DNA of 64,000 bases from Jejuia pallidilutea (GCF_002973595.1 NZ_PVEO01000005.1:310001-374000); one strand, 5' to 3'; positions 15,886 to 24,189 are shown, counted from the stretch's first letter. Numbers and translations are program-made. The notes: generated from the sequence alone by a model not told the origin.

Positions 15886-16506
15886 ATGAAAAAGGCTGGT
15901 ATTATAATGATTATAGGTTCATTACTGTTATTGGGGCTTTTTAAATTCCCGTTATGGAACATCATGCTTGGTGCGCCTCAATATCCGGAACCTTTAGGTA
16001 TGAATATTTATATTGATGGCATTAAAGGTGTATCAGAGTTCGATTTACAAAATATTGATGGACTAAACCACTACATAGGCATGAAAACCATTCCTAAACC
16101 TAACGAAATGTGGGAGTTCTCAGTATTCCCAAAAGTTATTTTAGGTATGGCTTTATTAGGGGCTATTATAGGCTTACTAGGTATTTTTAACAAAATAAGT
16201 TACAAATTTTTCTTAGGCTGGTTTATATTAATGTCTGTATTAGGCGTTTTAGGCATGTACGATTTTAATAACTGGCTAATAGATTATGGGAGTAATCTAG
16301 ATCCGCATGCTATAATAAAAGTAACCAACCCCGATGGCACACCTATGTCCTACAAACCACCTTTATTAGGCTTTCAAAAACTATTAAATTTTGATGTAAC
16401 ATCTTTACCACATACAGGCGGTTACCTAATGTTTGTTGGAATGTCTTTAACTCTTGTTGCCTTTTGGTTTGGCAGAAAAGCGAGCTTAAAGAAAACAACG
16501 CAGTAA
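15886..16506 (+). CDS. nos-cluster integral membrane protein
   Basis: 206 residues with four hydrophobic segments (about 5-22, 84-105, 112-130 and 178-198). The first periplasmic stretch contains NHYIGM at 61-66 and further Met/His residues, so copper binding is possible. I do not recognise a named family. It is first of a tight set: membrane protein, nosL, nosD, nosF, nosY. A role in CuZ maturation or copper transfer to NosL is inferred from position only. Confidence 0.75.
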   Translation: MKKAGIIMIIGSLLLLGLFKFPLWNIMLGAPQYPEPLGMNIYIDGIKGVSEFDLQNIDGLNHYIGMKTIPKPNEMWEFSVFPKVILGMALLGAIIGLLGIFNKISYKFFLGWFILMSVLGVLGMYDFNNWLIDYGSNLDPHAIIKVTNPDGTPMSYKPPLLGFQKLLNFDVTSLPHTGGYLMFVGMSLTLVAFWFGRKASLKKTTQ

Positions 16507-16532
16507 TACTGCCTCTTTAAAACACTAAAAAA

Positions 16533-16970
16533 ATGAAAACACTAAAATACTATTTTATAATCGCTTTACTACTCATACTCGTTAGTTGCGATGCTTCACC
16601 AAAGCAAATAAATTACGGAACCGATGGCTGCCATTTTTGTAAAATGACCATTGTAGACAAAGTGCATGCCGCTGAAATTGTTACCAAAAAAGGTAAAGTC
16701 TATATGTTTGATGCCACAGAATGTATGATAAATTTTATGGAGGAGTTTGACACCTCTCAAATTAAACTCTATTTGTCTAACAACTATGCAGAACCCGAAG
16801 TTTTAGTAGATGCTACAAAAGCTACTTTTTTAATAAGCGAAAACATCCCTAGCCCTATGGGCGCATTTCTATCGGCTTTTAAAAACAGAACTGATGCCGA
16901 AAAAATACAGGCAGAAAAAGGCGGTAAACTATACACCTGGAAAGAGTTACTAGCAAAATTTAAAGACTAG
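16533..16970 (+). CDS. nosL: NosL copper chaperone
   Basis: 145 residues. Lipoprotein signal (LVSC, Cys19) and the NosL signature C-x2-CKM at 33-38, followed by VYMFDATECMINFM with Cys64-Met65. NosL delivers Cu(I) to apo-NosZ in the periplasm, working with NosDFY. The gene lies 26 bp after the membrane-protein gene and only 4 bp before nosD. Confidence 0.93.
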   Translation: MKTLKYYFIIALLLILVSCDASPKQINYGTDGCHFCKMTIVDKVHAAEIVTKKGKVYMFDATECMINFMEEFDTSQIKLYLSNNYAEPEVLVDATKATFLISENIPSPMGAFLSAFKNRTDAEKIQAEKGGKLYTWKELLAKFKD

Positions 16971-16974
16971 TTAC

Positions 16975-18210
16975 ATGAAACATCTAACCGTTTTTTTTAT
17001 CGCCATTTTAATGGCTGGTAACGCTATTGCGCAAACTATAGAGGTGTGTACCTCGTGCCCAATTTCAACATTAAAAAGTGCAATTGAAAAAGCCAAGGAT
17101 TTCGATACTATTTTAGTAAAAAAGGGCAACTACAAGGAACATGGTATTATAGTGAATAAACCACTAACAATTGTTGGCAAAAACTATCCCGTAATTGATG
17201 GCCAATCAAAAGGCGAAATCATCACAATTACTGCCGATAATGTTACGGTTGATGGGCTATTTATTATAAACGTAGGCACAAGCTACACCGAAGATTACGC
17301 TGCAATTAGAGTAAAAAACAGTAAAAACTTTACCATTCAAAATTTAGTTTTAGAAAAATTGTTTTTTGGGATTTATATTGAAAAATCAAGAGACGGTAAG
17401 GTATTTCACAACAAGATAATTGGTGATGCCGTAGAGGAATATAACTCGGGGAATGGCATACAACTATGGCATAGTAAAAATGTAGAAATTGAGCACAATT
17501 TTGTGCAACATGTTAGAGATGGTATTTATTTAGAATTTTCTACTTTCTGCACTATAAAAAACAATGTAAGCTCACTAAATATTCGATACGGCTTACACTT
17601 TATGTTTTCTAATGATGACACCTACCAAGATAATACGTTTGAAAACAATGGTGCTGGGGTTGCCGTTATGTTTTCTAAAAGAATTAAAATGTATAACAAT
17701 ATTTTTAAGGAAAATTGGGGAACGGCGTCTTATGGTATGCTTTTAAAAGAAATAAATGATGCCGAAATTATTGGTAATATTTTCGAAGATAATACTATTG
17801 GCATTAATATAGAAGGCTCAAACCGTATAACCTACAAGCACAACGATTTTAAAAACAACGGTTGGGCTATTAAGGTTAGAGGTGCGTGCTATACCAACCA
17901 TTTTTTTGAAAATAATTTTTTATACAATTCTTTTGATATTGCTTACAATAGCAAAGTAAACGATAATGTTTTTAACAGAAACTATTGGAGCAATTACACA
18001 GGTTACGATCTTGATAAAAATGGAGTTGGCGATGTGCCTTACAGACCAGTTAAACTGTTTTCTTATATAGTAAACAGAACCCCCGAAACCATTATTTTAC
18101 TAAGAAGTATGTTTATAGATATTATTGATTTTTCTGAAAAAGTATCTCCTGTTTTTACACCAGACAATCTATTAGACAAAAACCCACTAACAAAGCAAAT
18201 AACATGGTAA
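16975..18210 (+). CDS. nosD: NosD, periplasmic copper/sulfur maturation factor
   Basis: 411 residues. Signal peptide about 1-20, then a right-handed parallel beta-helix of NosD/PbH1 repeats (about 60-330) with many Asn-rich turns. NosD works with the NosFY ABC transporter to assemble the CuZ cluster. Its stop overlaps the nosF start by 7 bp, indicating translational coupling. Length is normal for the family. Confidence 0.93.
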   Translation: MKHLTVFFIAILMAGNAIAQTIEVCTSCPISTLKSAIEKAKDFDTILVKKGNYKEHGIIVNKPLTIVGKNYPVIDGQSKGEIITITADNVTVDGLFIINVGTSYTEDYAAIRVKNSKNFTIQNLVLEKLFFGIYIEKSRDGKVFHNKIIGDAVEEYNSGNGIQLWHSKNVEIEHNFVQHVRDGIYLEFSTFCTIKNNVSSLNIRYGLHFMFSNDDTYQDNTFENNGAGVAVMFSKRIKMYNNIFKENWGTASYGMLLKEINDAEIIGNIFEDNTIGINIEGSNRITYKHNDFKNNGWAIKVRGACYTNHFFENNFLYNSFDIAYNSKVNDNVFNRNYWSNYTGYDLDKNGVGDVPYRPVKLFSYIVNRTPETIILLRSMFIDIIDFSEKVSPVFTPDNLLDKNPLTKQITW

Positions 18211-18911
18211 CTATTGAAAATTTACATAAAAAATTTGGTAAGCACCAAGTACTTAGTGGTTTAAATTTAACCATAACCGAAGGTGGGATTTTTGCAGTTC
18301 TAGGACCAAATGGCTCTGGAAAAACCACTCTAATTAAATCTATTTTAGGCATGGTTATTCCTAATAAAGGTAACATCTCTGTACTTGGTGAAGATGTAAA
18401 GAAAAATCCAGATTACAGACATAAAATTGATTACTTACCACAAATTGCCAACTTCCCCAGTAATTTAAAAGTTAAGGAATTAATTAAAATGATTAAGGAC
18501 TTGCGTAAATATACTAATGAAGACGAACGCTTAATTAAACTTTTTAAACTAGAGCCTTTTTTAGATAAAAAACTTGGTAATCTTTCGGGTGGCACAAAAC
18601 AAAAAGTAAATCTTGTGTTAACGTTTATGTTTGATAGCCCGTTAATTATTTTAGACGAGCCAACAACTGGTCTAGATCCTATTTCGCTTATAAGGTTAAA
18701 GGATTTAATACAAACTGAAAAAGCAAAAGGAAAAACCATTTTAATAACCTCGCATATTATGGGTTTTGTAGAAGAGGTTTCAGATGAAATTGTGTTTTTG
18801 TTAGAAGGAAAAATATACTTTAAGGGTACTATTTCTAAATTAAAAACACAAACCAACCAACCAGATTTCGAACATGCAATAGCATCAATACTCACAGATA
18901 ACCATGCTTAA
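18204..18911 (+). CDS. nosF: NosF, ABC transporter ATPase
   Basis: 235 residues. Walker A GPNGSGKT at 34-41, signature LSGGTKQKVNL near 130-140, Walker B and D-loop LIILDEPTTGLD just after, and the switch His in ITSHIM. It drives the NosY permease and, with NosD, supplies sulfur or copper species for NosZ. It overlaps nosD by 7 bp and nosY by 8 bp, so the three are translated as a unit. Confidence 0.95.
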   Translation: MVTIENLHKKFGKHQVLSGLNLTITEGGIFAVLGPNGSGKTTLIKSILGMVIPNKGNISVLGEDVKKNPDYRHKIDYLPQIANFPSNLKVKELIKMIKDLRKYTNEDERLIKLFKLEPFLDKKLGNLSGGTKQKVNLVLTFMFDSPLIILDEPTTGLDPISLIRLKDLIQTEKAKGKTILITSHIMGFVEEVSDEIVFLLEGKIYFKGTISKLKTQTNQPDFEHAIASILTDNHA

Positions 18912-19686
18912 AATATTAAAATATAGTTTTTTCGATTTAATGCGTAGTCGTTGGAGTTACGTGTATTTTGCATTCTATTTACTACTAGGTATTGTGCTTT
19001 TGTTTTTAAACAACGACCTCTCAAAAGCAGTAATTACCTTAATGAATGTTATTATTGTTCTTGTACCCTTAATAGGTACTATTTTTGGTGTTATGTACTA
19101 CTATAATTCCAAGGAATTTACCGAGCTTTTATTGGCGCAACCCCTAAAACGGTCGTCTATATTTTTGGGCCAATATTTAGGCGTTGCCTTATCACTTTCT
19201 ATGAGTTTAATTTTAGGTTTAGGCATTCCGTTTGTGTTTTATGGCTTGTTTAAAAGTAATGCCATATGGGATTTTTCTTTACTCTTAATTACCGGAACAT
19301 TTTTAACCTTAATTTTCACCGCACTAGCTTTTAATATAGCATTATCAAACGAAAATAAAATTAAAGGATTTGGTTATGCCATTCTACTTTGGTTATTACT
19401 TGCCATAATTTACGATGGTGCTTTTTTAATGACGCTAATTATGTTTGAAGATTATCCTTTAGACAAATTATCGTTAGTTGGCACCATGCTAAATCCTATA
19501 GATTTGTCTAGAACACTTATACTTTTAAAGTTAGATATTTCTGCACTATTAGGATACACAGGGGCTGTTTTTAAAGAGTTTTTTGGTACTAACTTCGGAT
19601 TAATTATATCCTTTATAATGTTGACTGTTTGGGTAATTTTACCTGTTTTAAGGATTGTATTTAAATCTAAAAAGAAAGATTTTTAA
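18904..19686 (+). CDS. nosY: NosY, ABC transporter permease
   Basis: 260 residues with six membrane helices and the ABC-2 type pattern: a cytosolic N-terminal amphipathic stretch, an EFTELLLAQPLKRSSIFLGQ coupling segment at about 75-95 and a final helix ending in RIVFKSKKKDF. Overlaps nosF. Together with NosF and NosD it forms the maturation transporter of N2O reductase. Confidence 0.93.
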   Translation: MLKILKYSFFDLMRSRWSYVYFAFYLLLGIVLLFLNNDLSKAVITLMNVIIVLVPLIGTIFGVMYYYNSKEFTELLLAQPLKRSSIFLGQYLGVALSLSMSLILGLGIPFVFYGLFKSNAIWDFSLLLITGTFLTLIFTALAFNIALSNENKIKGFGYAILLWLLLAIIYDGAFLMTLIMFEDYPLDKLSLVGTMLNPIDLSRTLILLKLDISALLGYTGAVFKEFFGTNFGLIISFIMLTVWVILPVLRIVFKSKKKDF

Positions 19687-19700
19687 AAAATGAAAAAAAA

Positions 19701-20129
19701 ATGAAAACAAAATCTATACTATTCATACTCATTTGTTTAGTTTTTTCCAATTGCAAAAATGAAACTAAATCCAAAGAAACTTCAGTAGATGATAATTTAG
19801 AATTGATACTAAATAACAATGAAAAATGGCTGGTAAACCCAGAGACTCATAAGGGCATTAAAATTATGGATTCCATCATTTCAGTTTTCAAAAAGAAAAA
19901 AGACAAGGACTATAAAACTTTAGGTGAAAATCTTTCCAAACAAACCAGCTACATCATTAAAAACTGTTCTATGAAAGGGGAACCTCACGACCAACTACAT
20001 GTGGTTTTAGTGCCTATGCTGGATGAAATAGGAACATTAAAAGAATCTAATAACAACACAAAATCCAAAAAAGCTTTAACACAACTCGAAACCTTAATTC
20101 AGTTATATTTTAGTCATTTTAAATTATAA
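19701..20129 (+). CDS. Cys/Met/His-rich lipoprotein at the end of the nos operon
   Basis: 142 residues, last gene of the nos set, 14 bp after nosY. A short signal ends near Cys18 (FSNC, an imperfect lipobox). The mature part is helical with a potential metal-binding run: Cys89-x-Met91, His96, His100 and Met106, plus His50 and Met56. This spacing suggests Cu(I) or haem-related binding. I do not recognise a family. Position argues for copper handling for NosZ; this is inference. Confidence 0.65.
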   Translation: MKTKSILFILICLVFSNCKNETKSKETSVDDNLELILNNNEKWLVNPETHKGIKIMDSIISVFKKKKDKDYKTLGENLSKQTSYIIKNCSMKGEPHDQLHVVLVPMLDEIGTLKESNNNTKSKKALTQLETLIQLYFSHFKL

Positions 20130-20152
20130 AATAGTGTTGCGGCTATTTACCC

Positions 20153-21352
20153 TTAATAATTTTTTCTCATTTTTTTGCTTGTAATTATATTATATAATAT
20201 CAGGCCAATACCTAAAGGCAAAAATATGCTAGAAATAAAAAGTAACAAGTAATAATTTGGCAAGAGACCTATACCAAAATAAAACCTGACGCCTTGTATT
20301 ATTAGCAATATCTCGGTTAAAATAAAACCTGTTAAAAAACTTATCACACCAAAATAGAGCGCGCGTGTAAAACGCGCCAACACACTGTTTACAATAAATG
20401 CAAACAAAAAACCTGTAATGAGCCCAAGCATTAACAAATGAATAAACCCAACTACCAAATTACGATGTGTGTAAACTACCTGAGAGAACTCTGGTAAGAG
20501 TGATAAAAGTTGTAAAATTATTTTTAAAACAAAACATATAACAGCAAACCCATAGAGATAAGCAACAAGTTTTGGTTGCTGTTTTAAAACCTGGGTATAG
20601 TTAGGTTTTACAAGTCTTAAAAACAGGTATAGCACAATTAACTGAAGCAATACGCCAATACCATTTAAATAAACTAGCACATTATGAGGTGCAAACCAAT
20701 GTACTGGTAATGCTAAGGTAAGCAGGGTTGATAGTATTAATAATTTATAAAAATACCTGAATAGCTTTGAATTCTCAACCTTAAACAAATAAAAAAATAC
20801 AGCAACAACAGCTATTAAAAACCAACCATTAAACTGAAAATGCAAAAAGAATTGTATCGCAATTTGATAAAAAGCTGAAGCCTGTCCTAACATAGAAACT
20901 GCAGGCCCTAAACACCAAACTCCAAAAGTAGACAGTACCATAAATATTAGTGCTGTTTTAAGTAGATACTTAGGCACTAAACTTTGTTTATTATGGTATC
21001 TCCACACTAAATACACAAAATAATAGCTGCAAAAAATATGTAAGGTTGAAAACGAAATAGAAATAGCGGCATAACCTTGAAATGGAAAACTAAACATCAT
21101 ACCTATTACTGCTATTTGTGTAACCCAAAACAATTTTATGAAAACGGTTTGCCTTTTTGGAATAAAATAGTGTACTATAAGCACATACAACATTAAATAT
21201 ACCCAACCCAACATGGCAACATGCGAATGGGCATGTGTTAAAAAACGGTAATTAAAACCAATGTTCCCTATAAACGAATACCGTAATGCCAAACCCATTA
21301 CAGCTGAAATAAAAAAATTAATTAAACAAATTACTATAAGTTTTTTGGGCAT
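20153..21352 (-). CDS. Polytopic multi-histidine membrane protein (haem-copper-oxidase-like)
   Basis: 399 residues with about 11-12 membrane helices. Conserved-looking histidines sit at helix ends: His40, His42, His44 (THAHSHVAMLGW), His171 (FLHFQFNGWF), His218 and His223, His296 and His305 (THRNLVVGFIHLLMLG). The pattern recalls subunit I of haem-copper oxidases and NO reductases or NnrS-like haem proteins, but the standard ligand sets are not all present. It is convergent with the nos operon and downstream of ric. A role in NO or haem-copper biology is likely from context; the exact function is not assigned. Confidence 0.6.
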   Translation of the reverse strand: MPKKLIVICLINFFISAVMGLALRYSFIGNIGFNYRFLTHAHSHVAMLGWVYLMLYVLIVHYFIPKRQTVFIKLFWVTQIAVIGMMFSFPFQGYAAISISFSTLHIFCSYYFVYLVWRYHNKQSLVPKYLLKTALIFMVLSTFGVWCLGPAVSMLGQASAFYQIAIQFFLHFQFNGWFLIAVVAVFFYLFKVENSKLFRYFYKLLILSTLLTLALPVHWFAPHNVLVYLNGIGVLLQLIVLYLFLRLVKPNYTQVLKQQPKLVAYLYGFAVICFVLKIILQLLSLLPEFSQVVYTHRNLVVGFIHLLMLGLITGFLFAFIVNSVLARFTRALYFGVISFLTGFILTEILLIIQGVRFYFGIGLLPNYYLLLFISSIFLPLGIGLILYNIITSKKMRKNY

Positions 21353-21405
21353 TGCAATACTTTTACGGTGTTAAATATACCAACCTTTATAAAAGTTTAT
21401 AACTA

Positions 21406-21439
21406 AAAATTCCAGAAAAGGAACCCTTTCTGGAATTTT
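21406..21439 (-). terminator. Hairpin between ric and the multi-His membrane protein gene
   Basis: AAAATTCCAGAAAAGG pairs with CCCTTTCTGGAATTTT with one mismatch. Placed after the ric stop and before the next minus-strand gene, it should end or reduce readthrough. Confidence 0.6.
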
Positions 21440-21462
21440 AGTTCATAAAACTAGAGGTGCTA

Positions 21463-22194
21463 TTAACTAAATTGTTGCTCTAGCTTTATAGCCTTAGGGA
21501 ATAAAATATTGTTTTCTAAATGAATATGTAGATGCAAATCTTTTTCAAACTCCTCTAACATAGCAAATGTTACCCTATAGGTGTTACAGGCATCTGCTGG
21601 CGGGTTGTAATTATCTGTAAGTTCAGCAATTTGTCTAAAGCGTTCACCCTCGTTATCATGCTCTTGCATCATCATTTCTATTGGGTTTTCAACAGTTTTA
21701 AAATGTGGTGCTTCTACAGTACCTGTGTGTAATGTTGCCGAAACCATTTTCTTCACAAAGGGAAAAAGCACCAACTCTTCTTTCTTCATATGTGCAGCCA
21801 ACTCGCCTGCCGATGCTGTAAAGAGTTCGTTTATTTTTAATAATTCTGGATGACGCTCGCCATGTACACGACATAATTTATCTAAAAACTGACGCAATAC
21901 TGGAATTTTTTCCTCTACATAGCGGTGGTGCTTTTTTTCAATATAATCAATTAGTAAATCTAACGGCCACGATTTATAATCTATAGTTTGTTCGCCCTTA
22001 ATATTTAAAACTTCTTGCAACTCATTTAATAATACGTTGCTATCTATTCCTTTTTTTTCGCAAGCTTCATTAATTGTTCTGTTACCATTGCAGCAAAAAT
22101 CTATTTTATATTTAGAAAAAACTGCTGCCGTTCTATAATCTTCGGCTACAAACTGCCCTATTTGTTTTTCTGAATCTTTTTGTATTGTTACCAT
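21463..22194 (-). CDS. ric: Iron-sulfur cluster repair di-iron protein Ric (ScdA/YtfE)
   Basis: 243 residues. N-terminal ScdA_N domain with the Cys34-Cys35 pair (IDFCCNGNRT), then a hemerythrin-like four-helix domain with di-iron ligands: HHRY near 92, HPELL, AAHMKKEE, EHDNEGE and HIHLENN. Ric repairs NO- or peroxide-damaged Fe-S clusters. It lies downstream of the second Rrf2 gene in the same orientation, with a palindrome (22211-22224) in its leader, consistent with NO-responsive control. Confidence 0.93.
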   Translation of the reverse strand: MVTIQKDSEKQIGQFVAEDYRTAAVFSKYKIDFCCNGNRTINEACEKKGIDSNVLLNELQEVLNIKGEQTIDYKSWPLDLLIDYIEKKHHRYVEEKIPVLRQFLDKLCRVHGERHPELLKINELFTASAGELAAHMKKEELVLFPFVKKMVSATLHTGTVEAPHFKTVENPIEMMMQEHDNEGERFRQIAELTDNYNPPADACNTYRVTFAMLEEFEKDLHLHIHLENNILFPKAIKLEQQFS

Positions 22195-22210
22195 AACTTT
22201 TGTTTATTTC

Positions 22211-22224
22211 GGATATTTTTATCC
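22211..22224. promoter_or_regulatory. Palindrome GGATA-N4-TATCC upstream of ric
   Basis: Perfect 5-bp inverted repeat with a TTTT spacer, 17 bp upstream of the ric start codon. It shares the GAT..TTTTATC core with the FNR-type palindrome at 12578-12597 but has different arm spacing. Candidate operator in the 104-bp gap to the second Rrf2 gene. Confidence 0.4.
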
Positions 22225-22298
22225 TATTTATTTTTAAATTTTTTTTGAGTAAAACTCGATTATTAGATTAAGATAATATGCTAAATTTATTTGGTTTA

Positions 22299-22733
22299 TT
22301 AAACTTTTAAAAATGATATACCCGACTTAATATTTAATGCCAGTTCTTGTAAACTTGTATTTTCCAGCATAAACTTTAGCTCATCCCTTATACTTTTAAA
22401 CTTATCGTGAACAGGACACGGGTGCGCTTCATTACATTCATGTAACCCCAAACCACAGCCGTTATAAATAGAATCGCCATCTATAGCATTAACTATATGG
22501 TGAAGTTTGATAGCAGCTGTTTTGTCTTTATCAATTTCAAAACCACCGTAAGCACCTTTTACAGAATTTACAATATTATGTTTTACTAAGGCTTGTAAAA
22601 TTTTGGCTGTAAATGCTTGTGGAGAATCTATTTCCTTTGCAATTTCTTTAGGACTAACTCGCTTACCTTCAAAAGAATTGATAGCAATAAAAATAGACGC
22701 TTTTATACCATATTCGCAAGCTTTAGAAAACAT
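22299..22733 (-). CDS. Second Rrf2 family regulator
   Basis: 144 residues, paralogous to the regulator at 12095-12532. Winged helix at about 1-75 (SKACEYGIKASIFIA; SPQAFTAKILQALVKHNIVNSVKGAYGGF). Cys93, Cys100 and Cys106 have the same C-x6-C-x5-C spacing, so both probably bind the same kind of Fe-S cluster. It precedes ric and is therefore likely an NO or Fe-S stress sensor. A long palindrome lies upstream of its own -7 box, suggesting autoregulation. Confidence 0.87.
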   Translation of the reverse strand: MFSKACEYGIKASIFIAINSFEGKRVSPKEIAKEIDSPQAFTAKILQALVKHNIVNSVKGAYGGFEIDKDKTAAIKLHHIVNAIDGDSIYNGCGLGLHECNEAHPCPVHDKFKSIRDELKFMLENTSLQELALNIKSGISFLKV

Positions 22734-22753
22734 ATTGTGGTTTTAATATGATA

Positions 22754-22761
22754 CAAATATA
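22754..22761 (-). promoter_or_regulatory. -7 element TATATTTG of the second Rrf2 gene
   Basis: Exact TAnnTTTG on the minus strand, 21 bp before the start codon. The palindrome at 22770-22801 covers the -33 region. Confidence 0.6.
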
Positions 22762-22769
22762 CAGCTTCA

Positions 22770-22801
22770 TTTTAATTAAGACAAATTTATCTTAATTAAA
22801 A
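22770..22801. promoter_or_regulatory. 32-bp palindrome with Rrf2-type core
   Basis: TTTTAATTAAGA (22770-22781) and TCTTAATTAAAA (22790-22801) are perfect 12-bp arms with an 8-bp spacer. The inner AAGA-N8-TCTT matches the operator of the first Rrf2 gene. It overlaps the stop codon of the upstream 115-residue gene, so it may also act as that gene's terminator. Confidence 0.6.
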
Positions 22802-23143
22802 TTTATTCTTGTACCAAACTTTTTGCCACTCGCGTTTAAGTATTAATAACGATACATCTTCGGCCAATTTAATGGTATCGTTTCCTTGTAGTGCTTTAAC
22901 TTGCTTTTCGGGGACATCAATGATGTAAAGTAAATTTAAATACTCGGCAAATTTTTCTTGTATAAGTTTGTAAACCGTTTCGTGTAGTACCAATTTTAAA
23001 CTAGACGGTAGCGTATCTTCATGAAAATCTAAATCGATATTCGCTAAATGAAAATCTTTATTCAATTGAAAAATTAGTTTTTTATATAATTCTAATTGAT
23101 TAGCTTCCTCAATTAAATCGTTAAACGTAGCTGGGAATTGCAT
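22796..23143 (-). CDS. Conserved-looking 115-residue protein, function unknown
   Basis: A small acidic, helical protein with no signal peptide or membrane segment. Its start codon overlaps the stop of the prenyl synthase gene in a TAATG arrangement, so the two are translationally coupled. I do not recognise a domain. The N-terminus (ATFNDLIEEANQLELYKKLIFQLNKDF) is Leu-rich and amphipathic. Coupling suggests a partner or regulator of the synthase, or simply a conserved neighbour. Confidence 0.65.
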   Translation of the reverse strand: MQFPATFNDLIEEANQLELYKKLIFQLNKDFHLANIDLDFHEDTLPSSLKLVLHETVYKLIQEKFAEYLNLLYIIDVPEKQVKALQGNDTIKLAEDVSLLILKREWQKVWYKNKF

Positions 23144-24114
23144 TATACAGTCCTATTCATTAAACCAATACCAAAGTTTTTTAGAAGCATTTTTTTAGTA
23201 TCAGAAATATTTAAAGACTCTAAAACCAAAAATGCTTTATTTGTATAATCTGCAATAGCAGTTTTTGTAGCTTCGGCAGAACCAGAGGTTGTGAAAATGT
23301 GTTTTACTAGGTTTACTTTATTATTTGATGTATTGGTATTACTAAACAGCTCTTGCAATTGCGACTTATCGGTTTCGTTAGAAAACTCTAGTGCTTTAAG
23401 GTATAAATACGTCTTTTTGTTTTCAATAATATCGCCGCCAACTTGTTTTCCAAAGGTTTTAGGATCCCCAAAAGCATCTAAATAATCGTCTTGTAATTGA
23501 AATGCAATACCTAAATTTTTTCCAAACTCATAAATACTATCCTGGTCTGCTACAGAGGCACCTGCTACAATGGCGCCCATTTTCATAGCAGCACCAACTA
23601 AAACAGCAGTTTTATACTCAATCATTTTTAAGTACTCTGGTATGGTAACGTTATTTCTAGTTTCAAAATCTACATCATACTGTTGGCCTTCACAAACTTC
23701 TAAGGCTGTTTTGCTAAACAATTTAGCCAAAGCCTGAAATGTGTTAGCCTCGTAATTCTCAAAGAGTTGGTAAGCCATAATTAACATAGCATCGCCAGAG
23801 AGAATGCCAGTATTAACATCCCATTTTTCGTGTACGGTTTTTTGCCCCCGTCGCAGAGGCGCATCATCCATAATATCATCGTGTACTAAGGAGAAATTGT
23901 GGAACACTTCTATACTTAGTGCCGCATTTAAGGCTTCTTTAAAATTACCATTAAAAACATCGGCAGACATTAAAGTTAAAACAGGCCTAAGACGTTTACC
24001 TCCTAAACCCAAAATGTAGGCTACAGGCTCGTACAAACTTACAGGTTCCTTTACTGTAGAATACGCTTGTAAGTAAGTTATAAATTCTTCTTGATATTTT
24101 TCTATTGAAAGCAT
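23143..24114 (-). CDS. Polyprenyl synthetase (trans-isoprenyl diphosphate synthase)
   Basis: 323 residues. The first Asp-rich motif is DDIMDD at 79-84 with GGKRLRP at 38-44 upstream and LRRG after it; the second motif DDYLD is near 212-216. It condenses IPP with allylic diphosphates in the cytosol to make C15-C20 (or longer) prenyl diphosphates for quinones or undecaprenyl. Chain length cannot be fixed from sequence alone; residues before the first motif (FHNFSLVH) include aromatic side chains that tend to limit length. Confidence 0.92.
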   Translation of the reverse strand: MLSIEKYQEEFITYLQAYSTVKEPVSLYEPVAYILGLGGKRLRPVLTLMSADVFNGNFKEALNAALSIEVFHNFSLVHDDIMDDAPLRRGQKTVHEKWDVNTGILSGDAMLIMAYQLFENYEANTFQALAKLFSKTALEVCEGQQYDVDFETRNNVTIPEYLKMIEYKTAVLVGAAMKMGAIVAGASVADQDSIYEFGKNLGIAFQLQDDYLDAFGDPKTFGKQVGGDIIENKKTYLYLKALEFSNETDKSQLQELFSNTNTSNNKVNLVKHIFTTSGSAEATKTAIADYTNKAFLVLESLNISDTKKMLLKNFGIGLMNRTV

Positions 24115-24189
24115 TAGGCAAAAATAATGTAAATCATATTATGTATACGCTTACAAATAAACTATATGTTAAAAAAATTTTAAAACTTT

